Of a stretch of DNA of 64,000 nt, positions 53,007 through 60,800 are shown piece after piece. A program made the translations under genes and the position numbers. Source of the DNA: VAZQ01 sp963841705 (lineage in GTDB: Bacteria > Pseudomonadota > Alphaproteobacteria > Rhizobiales > Xanthobacteraceae); assembly GCA_963841705.1 (NCBI GenBank), contig CAWJDY010000023.1, positions 62,001 through 126,000 of the forward strand, read 5' to 3'. The notes below the pieces were generated by a model. That model was not told where the DNA came from, searched no databases, and saw only the letters and a program-made list of their open reading frames with translations. Within the stretch, counting starts at the first letter, position 1, and every line of letters begins with the position of its first letter.

Positions 53007-53364
53007 GTCACGTTGTTCCGCGGCGTCCGAAGCAAGTCCTTGTCCGACCAAATGTAGGGCGACGTCCCGCCTGCACTTTGAGGGAGGTTGCGGCGCTTTG
53101 CTTGATCTTGCTCGAAAGCGCGCCCTCAGGATCCGGCTGGTGGCGCGATCCGAACGAGGCGATACCGCATGTTGCACTTACGCCGGCGCACTTGTTGCGG
53201 TCGCACATTGGCGCAAGAAGCACTCTATCACCGCAATTCTGATCAAATCATTTCCACGGCCAAAGCTACCTAGCTGAAGCAGCGATCGGTCAGGACGTTG
53301 GCAAGACAGACCAAGATCAAGTGTTGTGCCTGCGCGATGGAGCCCGAGATCCCAGGAGGCGAGC
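53007..53364. promoter_or_regulatory. Divergent promoter region
   Basis: This 358-base stretch separates the divergent ABC exporter and oxoamine synthase genes. I see no coding content that fits either gene and no sure operator; promoters for both directions must lie here. Confidence 0.4.
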
Positions 53365-54906
53365 GTGAATGAGTTTGCAGAGTTGGCGGATTGGTGCGGG
53401 TGGCGTGCGCCACGCGATTCGGTGGTTGTAGACAGTCTTCCGACTCCGGCATTCCGGGCGAAAAACCGGCAGTACGTCTCGTTCAGCACCAACAACTATC
53501 TGGGACTGGCAACAAGTCCGCGCATGCGGACAGCCGCCATTCGCGGCATCAAAGCCCATGGCGTCGGCAATAGCGATTCGCGGCTGCTCGGCGGCAACCT
53601 CGGGCTCTATGGTGAGCTCGAACGCAAGATCGCTCGCTCCAAAGGCAAGAACGACGCGATTCTGTTCGCGACGGGATATCTGACCAATCTCGGCGTTCTG
53701 TCCACGCTGCCTCGCCCCACGCAGATTGCGCGTGTCTACGGTTTCTCGGGCAGCCGAGAATACACCTACGCGTATTTCAGTGACGAATACAACCATATCA
53801 GCATTCGCGAAGGCATGCGCTTGTCGGGCGCCAGACGATACACTTATCGCCATCTCGATCTTGATCATCTCGAACAGCTGCTGCGCCGGTCGGATGCCAC
53901 ATCCAAAATCATCGTCACCGATGGCGTGTTCAGCCAGGACGGCGACATCGCCCCAATTCCAGATTTGATAGGTCTCGCCGCGCGCTGGAACGCCATGCTC
54001 TATGTCGACGACGCCCACGGCACAGGTGTGCTCGGCGCCTCCGGCGGCGGCGTCTTGGAGCATTTCAACGCTGCCAGTGAGCGCCTGATCTACATGGGTA
54101 CGTTGAGCAAGGCCTACGGGTCCGTCGGAGGTTACGTTGCCGCCAATGGATTGATCACCGAAGTTCTGCGAATGACCTGCCCCGCCTACGGCTTCACCGC
54201 GACGCTGCCGCCGGATCAAGCGATGGTAATCTCGACAGCGATCGATATCGTCCGCGACGAGCCGGAACGTCGCCAGCGGCTATGGGAGAACCAGCGCTAT
54301 TTCGTCAAGCGGATGGCCGACTTGAACTACAGGCTCGTCTCGAGGGAGACACCGATTGTTCCGATCTGGCTAGGCGACGAGGAAAAAGCGGAGCACCTCG
54401 CTCGTGCAATTCGCGAGGAAGGAATCCATGTCGATGCCGTCAGGTTCCCGGCCGTGCCGATCAAGTCCGCACGCATTCGCATCCAACTAAATGCCGGACA
54501 TCGAAGCGAGGACATCGATCATATATTTGAGGTATTGAAGCGGCATCAGAACCTCGCCGAGCCCGCGCGCATTTCCGTCGCGATGACCGCGGGGTCTGCG
54601 CTTGCACAACACGTGGGGCGCAGGGACAGCGCCGTAATTGGGCCCACGCCCGGCACCTTCACGAGCCGAGTCGACGATCATGACCCAACCCGCGCTCGCC
54701 CCGTCTCCGCAACCCCGGCCCGCTCCGACGCGGCGAGCGCTACTACCAGAGCCCGTCGTTCAAAAGAGTCAAAATTGGACGCCGATGTGGAGTGCGCCCC
54801 TAACGGTGGACGCGTTGCAGATTTGGAATTGACCGCGGCCGCCGGGCCTTCAGAGAATGAAAGCCATGGCCAAGCACCAACCCCATGGATCGCGTTCAAA
54901 CCGTAA
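53365..54906 (+). CDS. PLP-dependent alpha-oxoamine synthase with a C-terminal tail
   Basis: The 513-residue protein is of the BioF/KBL/SPT/CqsA family: it condenses an amino acid with an acyl thioester, with loss of CO2, to give an aminoketone. Residues about 1-395 form the enzyme: YVSFSTNNYLGLATSPR (38-54), GNSDSRLLGGN (68-78), His218 in DDAHGTG, Lys249 (internal aldimine) in YMGTLSKAYGSVGG, and EGIHVDAVRFPAVP. Residues about 400-513 are an extra low-complexity tail rich in Ala, Thr, Ser, Arg and Pro (SATPARSDAASATTRARRSK), not part of the fold. The start is GTG 53365, after AGGAGG. It is not beside bio genes, so it is more likely to serve lipid or signal synthesis than biotin. An FMO gene follows in the same direction. 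Confidence 0.88.
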   Translation: MNEFAELADWCGWRAPRDSVVVDSLPTPAFRAKNRQYVSFSTNNYLGLATSPRMRTAAIRGIKAHGVGNSDSRLLGGNLGLYGELERKIARSKGKNDAILFATGYLTNLGVLSTLPRPTQIARVYGFSGSREYTYAYFSDEYNHISIREGMRLSGARRYTYRHLDLDHLEQLLRRSDATSKIIVTDGVFSQDGDIAPIPDLIGLAARWNAMLYVDDAHGTGVLGASGGGVLEHFNAASERLIYMGTLSKAYGSVGGYVAANGLITEVLRMTCPAYGFTATLPPDQAMVISTAIDIVRDEPERRQRLWENQRYFVKRMADLNYRLVSRETPIVPIWLGDEEKAEHLARAIREEGIHVDAVRFPAVPIKSARIRIQLNAGHRSEDIDHIFEVLKRHQNLAEPARISVAMTAGSALAQHVGRRDSAVIGPTPGTFTSRVDDHDPTRARPVSATPARSDAASATTRARRSKESKLDADVECAPNGGRVADLELTAAAGPSENESHGQAPTPWIAFKP

Positions 54907-55140
54907 GTTGCACAGGCGTTCATTTCGGGTGAGACACTCCACGCGCTTTCCAGACGACACGACGTCTCGCGCGCGAACCTAGCAATTTTTACCTACAATG
55001 GGTTCGTTGATCGCCGGTTAGGCTAGTCGCCCAATTCAGTCAAACTGAAGGGATTGGAGCATTGAGGAAAGCCCAGACAGTACGTGGCCAATGCCAAACA
55101 TGAACCCTTTCACTTTGGTTGAAGCGAGCAACTAGTAGCC

Positions 55141-56400
55141 ATGAGCACGAGAGACAAGCTGCTGGTTATCGGGGCCGGGCCTATCGGTCTGTGTGTTGCA
55201 AAAGCCCTAAAAAGCCACGGGATTGCCTATGATCAAGTAGATGCATCGGACGGCATTGGCGGCAACTGGCACCATGGAGTGTACGAAGCAGCGCACATCA
55301 TCTCGTCACGCCGTACAACTGAATTTCCCGACTATCCCATGCCATCAAGTTTTCCAGATTTCCCCAGCCGCAAGAACATGCTCGATTATCTTAATGCCTA
55401 TGCTCAACACTTTCGATTGTTTGACAATATACAATTGCGACAGACTGTCACAAACGTGGCCCCGCTGCCAAACGGAACATGGAGAGTTCGATTTGGAGAA
55501 GAGGAGACGCGGGATTATCGAGGGATCATTGTTTGTAATGGACACCATTGGAACCGTCGTTGGCCAGATTATCCGGGAAAAATAACCACGGAATACATTC
55601 ACTCAAAGGATTACGTCACCCCTGATCAACTACGCGGCAAGCGCGTTTTGGTTATCGGTGGAGGCAATTCAGCATGCGACATCGTGTCCGAGGCGGCCCG
55701 GGTAGCGGCATCAGCCCATTTGAGCCTGCGTCGGGGCTATTGGTTTCTTCCCAAAGTTTTGTTCGGACGCCCCACTGTGGAACTTATTTGCCCGTGGATC
55801 CCCTTGCGGGTGCAGCGGCTCTTAATTCGTACGGCCTTAAAAGTAGCCGTCGGCAACTATAGACAATACGGACTTCCCCCACCTGATCACAAAATCTTCG
55901 ATCATCACCCAACGATCTCGACTGAGGTACTCCACTATTTGAGACACGGACGCATCACCGTGCATCCTGACATCCACCAATTCGACGGCAATACTGTTGA
56001 ATTCATCGACGGGACGCGGGATGCTTTTGATATTGTAATCGCCGCAACTGGTTTCCACGTCAGCTTTCCGTTTCTTGCGCCGGGACTAGTCTCATTGAAG
56101 GGTCCAGTGGCCGAGGTCTATGGAGGGATGATGACCGCTGAACACCGCCACCTATACATCGTCGGATGGATGCAACCGCGCTATGGATTTGGCCCTCTGA
56201 TCGTACCGGCGGCAGACTTGCTTGCCCGCATCATCATGTCGCAGGAGCGCATGCGCAATCCGTTTGGCCTGATCCTCAAGCGACTTGGCCAAAAACCCGC
56301 ACAAACCCATCTATTTGATCCGAATCGAACCAAGCTGGAGATTAGATTGGGGCGTCGTATGCTTCCTATTATTCGCTTTGTCGACCGCTGGATGGGATGA
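55141..56400 (+). CDS. Flavin-containing monooxygenase-like protein
   Basis: The 419-residue protein has an FAD-binding Rossmann motif (VIGAGPIGLCVAKAL, about 9-23), the FMO-like segment VCNGHHWNRRWPDYPG (about 131-146), a second dinucleotide motif VIGGGNSACDIV (about 171-182) for NADPH, and the ATGF-type ending IAATGFHVSFPFL. It should oxygenate a soft nucleophile (N, S, or a ketone) in the cytosol. It lies 234 bases after the oxoamine synthase on the same strand, so it may modify that product. Base composition is a little AT-richer than its neighbours. Confidence 0.9.
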   Translation: MSTRDKLLVIGAGPIGLCVAKALKSHGIAYDQVDASDGIGGNWHHGVYEAAHIISSRRTTEFPDYPMPSSFPDFPSRKNMLDYLNAYAQHFRLFDNIQLRQTVTNVAPLPNGTWRVRFGEEETRDYRGIIVCNGHHWNRRWPDYPGKITTEYIHSKDYVTPDQLRGKRVLVIGGGNSACDIVSEAARVAASAHLSLRRGYWFLPKVLFGRPTVELICPWIPLRVQRLLIRTALKVAVGNYRQYGLPPPDHKIFDHHPTISTEVLHYLRHGRITVHPDIHQFDGNTVEFIDGTRDAFDIVIAATGFHVSFPFLAPGLVSLKGPVAEVYGGMMTAEHRHLYIVGWMQPRYGFGPLIVPAADLLARIIMSQERMRNPFGLILKRLGQKPAQTHLFDPNRTKLEIRLGRRMLPIIRFVDRWMG

Positions 56401-56410
56401 GATTCACATG

Positions 56411-56431
56411 GGCTTCTCGGCTCGAGAAGCC
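56411..56431. terminator. Hairpin between convergent genes
   Basis: GGCTTCTCG-GCT-CGAGAAGCC is a perfect 9-bp stem just after the FMO gene and before the end of the convergent binding-protein gene. It lacks a T-run, so it is only a weak terminator candidate. Confidence 0.4.
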
Positions 56432-56520
56432 GCAGGTCGTCGCCCGAAACAGAGCGACACCTCGCAGAGCTCCCGGGAACCCCTTTACACTTCGATCTCG
56501 ACTCGAGAGTAATCTGCGGC

Positions 56521-57777
56521 CTATTTCGCCTTGTCGTAGGGATAGATCACATCGCCCGACCTGTACTGGGCCGGCACTATCACGACCTGGGTCGAGAGGT
56601 CCTTGAACTGGCTGAGATCGTTGCCCTTGATATGCTGGAACTGGAGCTCAAGCACCCGCAACTCCGCCCACTCGCCCTTGGACCCGAACTTGACGTCACC
56701 AACCAGGGTCTTAAACGTAGATTTGCGCATGTAATCGGCGAGCTTGTCGTCATCGAGGCTGTTCGTGGCCGCGACTGCCTGCTGCAGAACCTGAAGCTGG
56801 GCGTAACCCCACGGCGCGATGTGGTACCCTAGGGCGTCGACGCCTTCCTGGTGCGCCCTGGCTTGATACCTGGTCAGGAACTCCAACACCCCGGGGAAGC
56901 TCATCTTCTCGATCGGCAGCCAGTAATCGAAGTTGACGAAACCATTGAGCAGCGGGCCGAGCTGCATCTTGATCGCAGTCGATTGCAGCCCGACCATGCC
57001 GCCGCCGATCATCTTGGGCTTGTAACCGATCTCGTTGACCGCGCGAACCATGCCAACCGAGTCCGGCGGATAGGAGAAGATGACGACGATGTCCGGATTA
57101 GCCGCCTGGATCGCCCTCACGACCGGCGCGAAGTCGGTAGTCGCTGGCGGATATCGCTTGTCGTAGATGATTTTGAGGCCAGCCGCTTTGGCGTTCTCGC
57201 GCGCGCCTTCGGAGCCGTTTATCGGGAATTCCGCGTCAGCCGCCACGATCGCGATCGTCTTCGGCTTCGGGTTCTGCGCGACGGCAATATCAAAGAAGCC
57301 CTTGGACTGCGCAGACTTCGGGGTCGGTCCCAACGGGATCATCGAGAAATATTTCGGATAGGCAAACTCGGCATTGACCGCCAATCCGAACAGGCCGATC
57401 AGCACCTTCTGCTTCTGAACTACCACCGGCATCGCCGCCGCCAGCATGTTGGTGCCGTATCCGCCGATGATAGTATCGACCTTGTCGACGTCGAGCAGCT
57501 TCTCGTAGATGGCGGGGACCGTCGCCGGATTGCTCTGATCATCGTAGTAGATGAGCTTCACGTGGCGGCCGAGCAGCCCGCCATTCGCATTGATATCTTG
57601 CTCCCAAATCTTCTGAGCGAGCAGCGCAGACTTGCCGTTGGGAGCGAGCCCACCGGTTTGGGCGATGCCATAGCCGATCTTGAGCGGCTCCCCGGATGGG
57701 GACTGCGCCTGCGCCGCCTGCGCGAGCAAGGTAGCGAGGAAGCATGCAGCAATCGTACGCTCTCGTTGTTGAAACAT
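56521..57777 (-). CDS. ABC transporter substrate-binding protein (LivK-like)
   Basis: The 418-residue periplasmic protein has a Sec signal (ACFLATLLAQAAQAQ, cut near 25) and a branched-chain-amino-acid-type binding fold (Peripla_BP_6): PLKIGYGIAQTGGLAPNGK, INANGGLLGRHVKLIYYDDQ, NPATVPAIYEKLL, then IIGGYGT. Such orphan proteins often bind amides, aromatic acids or amino acids. No liv permease or ATPase genes are adjacent. It is encoded 82 bases after the start of the large sensor kinase gene, in the same direction, and could act as its sensing partner, though this is only a guess. Confidence 0.88.
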   Translation of the reverse strand: MFQQRERTIAACFLATLLAQAAQAQSPSGEPLKIGYGIAQTGGLAPNGKSALLAQKIWEQDINANGGLLGRHVKLIYYDDQSNPATVPAIYEKLLDVDKVDTIIGGYGTNMLAAAMPVVVQKQKVLIGLFGLAVNAEFAYPKYFSMIPLGPTPKSAQSKGFFDIAVAQNPKPKTIAIVAADAEFPINGSEGARENAKAAGLKIIYDKRYPPATTDFAPVVRAIQAANPDIVVIFSYPPDSVGMVRAVNEIGYKPKMIGGGMVGLQSTAIKMQLGPLLNGFVNFDYWLPIEKMSFPGVLEFLTRYQARAHQEGVDALGYHIAPWGYAQLQVLQQAVAATNSLDDDKLADYMRKSTFKTLVGDVKFGSKGEWAELRVLELQFQHIKGNDLSQFKDLSTQVVIVPAQYRSGDVIYPYDKAK

Positions 57778-57859
57778 GCCTCTTCCTCCTATTGTGATTG
57801 TAGTTCGTCTCCCTGTGCTGCAAGGTCGGCGAGTTCGACAGTTATCATCGAGTGTTAGG

Positions 57860-60800
57860 TCATGACGCGGTCACTCCGTGGGCGGGAAGATTGAAGTGAA
57901 AGCTCGCACCCTGGGGCACGTTTGCCGTCGCCCATATACGTCCCTCGTGGTCTTCGACGATCGAACGGCAGATCGATAGTCCCATGCCCATGCCGCTAGG
58001 CTTGGTCGTGTAGAAAGGGTCGAAGAGGCGATCGAGACTCTCCGGGTTCAGTCCCGGACCCGAATCTCGCACAGCCACGAGCACCCCGTTGGATGTATCC
58101 TCGGCGGTGCTGATCAACAAATGGCGCGACCCCTTGCTGACATCGCTCATCGCTTCGACGGAGTTCATAATCAGATTCAAGACTATCTGTTGCAGTTGGA
58201 TGCGATCGCCTCGAATGAGCGGCAAGCCCTTCGCGAGCTCTGTCTGCAACGAGACGCCATTGCGCAGCAACTCGCCTCGCGTCACCCCGATGACCTCGAG
58301 GATCGCTTCGTTGATGTCCAACTGATCAGCCCGTGGCGCGGCCTTCTTGATGAGGGCGCGTATACGGCCAATGACCTCGCCGGCTCGATTGCCGTCCTTG
58401 ATGATGGCATCGAGGGTCTGCCGGGCCTCCACGAGGTCTGGGGGCTGCGCGGCGAGCCAGCGCAAAGCGGCGTGGCCGTGGGTGACCATCGCGGTAATCG
58501 GCTGGTTGACCTCATGGGCAATCGAGGCCGTCAGCTGCCCCATCGTCGTGACGCGATTGGCGTGCGCGAGCGCCATCTGCGCTTCGCGGTATCGCCGCTC
58601 GCTCTCGCGCAGGTTTTCTTCCGCGTGCTTGCGCTCGGTCAAATCGAGCACGAAGGCGACGCCCTGGTCTCGGTTTGCGCCAAAAGTCGCCGCGCCGAGA
58701 AGGACGGGCACGCGGGTGCCGTCTTTCCGAAAGTACTCCTTCTCGAAAGTTTTACAGCTTCCCGTCGCTCTCAGCTCCGCCGCGGCGCGTTCGGCAGCCT
58801 CGCTCCATTCATCGGGCGTCAGCACCGTCCAGCGCAGGCGACCCGCAACGAGATCGGCGCGGCTGTACCCCAGCATGTGCAGATAGGCTTCGTTCGCCTC
58901 GATAATGCGCCCTTCCACATCCCAAATGCAAATCCCGACGATGTTGGAATCGACCAGGCGCCGGACCTTCGCCTCACGCTCCTGGAGATCGTTGTAGAGA
59001 CGGGTGTTCTCCAGCGAGATCGCCGCTTGCGCGGCCAACAGATCCAGGATCGCGATCCAACTCGAGGGAAACGCGTGCGAGGTCAACGTGTTCTCGAGGT
59101 AGAGCAGCCCCGTCAACCGCCCTTGTTTGATCAGCGGTTGGCAAAGGATCGACTTGGTTTGTCGGCCGCGCAGATAGTTATCCTCGGAGAAGAGGTTGGG
59201 TCTGGAGGCATCATCGAGAATCACGCTTTCGTGCGTTCGAATGACATGGCGCACGAGGGATTCGGGACAGGTGATCCCGTTAATTCGCTTCTGGCACAGC
59301 ACGACTTCGACCTGATCGCCGGCAGCCTCGGCTTCCGCCTGAATCAAATAGTCACCCTCTGCTGGCAGTATCAGAAGACCACGATCCGCGCCTGCGTTCT
59401 CAAGCGCAATTCTCATCAGCCGTTCGATCAGCTTGGGTAACACGATCTCGCTGGACACGGCCTGCGAGGCTTTAACGACGCTCGCTACATCGAGCTGCTG
59501 GACCGGGGAGCCAATGGTCGCTGTCGAACGATACCCCTCCGCAGCGGCCAAATGCGGATGAAGCCGGTCGAGTTGCCTCACCTTGCCGTCCGCGCCCCAG
59601 CGGAGATAACAGTACCTGGCGTTGCGAAGGTAGGCGTTGGCGATAGTCTCGAAGCCGCGCGCCGCGTAGAACCGCGCGGCCACCTCATGGGCCAGGCCCC
59701 CGTTCTGAACGAAGCCATTCTCGCTAGCCGAGCGGATGGCCTGTTCATAGAGGCGCATCGCCTCAAGGTCGCGGCCCTCGATGCGGGCGATCTCTGCGGC
59801 GACCAGCGCGTGTTTGTCGGCGAAAGTCGGTGGATAGCTGTCGGCCCAGTTGCACAGTTGCTCCTTGTGCGCCGTCAGGAGCTTGCGCCACTCCTGCTGC
59901 TCGTTGGCCGACGCGTTCTCGTAGCACGCTGCTACCGTCAGCGCGGCATAATAGTAGTAGTCAAGCGAGTGAAAAAATGCCTCCGAAGACCAGTGCCACT
60001 CCTTTGCCCTCTTGGCCGCGGCGAGCCCTGCGCGGTAGTCGCCCGACATGTATCGAGCCTGAACTTTGAGAATCCAATACCGGCTGATCAGGGGGGTCAT
60101 CCGGTCCGCGGTCAACCCAGCTTCAAAGGTCTTCTCGTCAAATTTCTCGTCGCTGAAAGTGGAAAGACTCGCAGTCTGTCCCCGCAAGTTGCGGATGAGC
60201 TGTTGCTGGCAAATGATGCAGTCAGCGGCATCGAAGTATTTCCCTTTGCGGACGAAATCCAGGCAGGTCTCAGATTCTCGCCACACGTCGTCGAGGTGCG
60301 CTCCCTGGATAAGGAGGTCGGTGACGAGATGCATGCAGCTGTAACAAGCAAAGGCAAGATCACCCAATTCAGCGCCGGCACGGAAGGCGGCTCGGGTCAG
60401 CTCGATTCCGACCTCGATGGGTTGCGTCCAGAGGGCAATCATCTCCATCGAGAGATAGACCCTCGACTTATAGGCGGCAAACCCGTGTTTTTCAACGAGA
60501 TCGCAAGCGAGTTTTCCAAAACGATACCCTTCGGTATAGCGCTGGAAGGGTACGCAAAGAATAACGCCGAAACCCGCGTAGCTAAACGTGGCTGCGTCGC
60601 TTATTCCGTACCTGAGGCTCAGATTTACCATCTTGCAGAAATGCAAGTGATAGAGGTTGATGTCGGTATAAAGTGCCGGCCCTGTGAGAAACCCTAGTAC
60701 GCGCATGGCGGCGCTCATTTCCAGGTCAGTCATCAAGGGCAGGTGAACCAGGCTTTCAATCGATTGTTCTGTCAGGTTTCTCCAGACTATCTCGTACTCG

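Noticed and set aside
53317..54219. A 300-codon minus-strand frame across the oxoamine synthase
   Set aside because: The plus strand has catalytic Lys249 and family motifs; the minus frame has none.
53365..54906. Calling the oxoamine synthase bioF
   Set aside because: No biotin genes are adjacent, the tail is atypical, and the neighbours are an FMO and an ABC exporter. The general family is safe, the biotin role is not.
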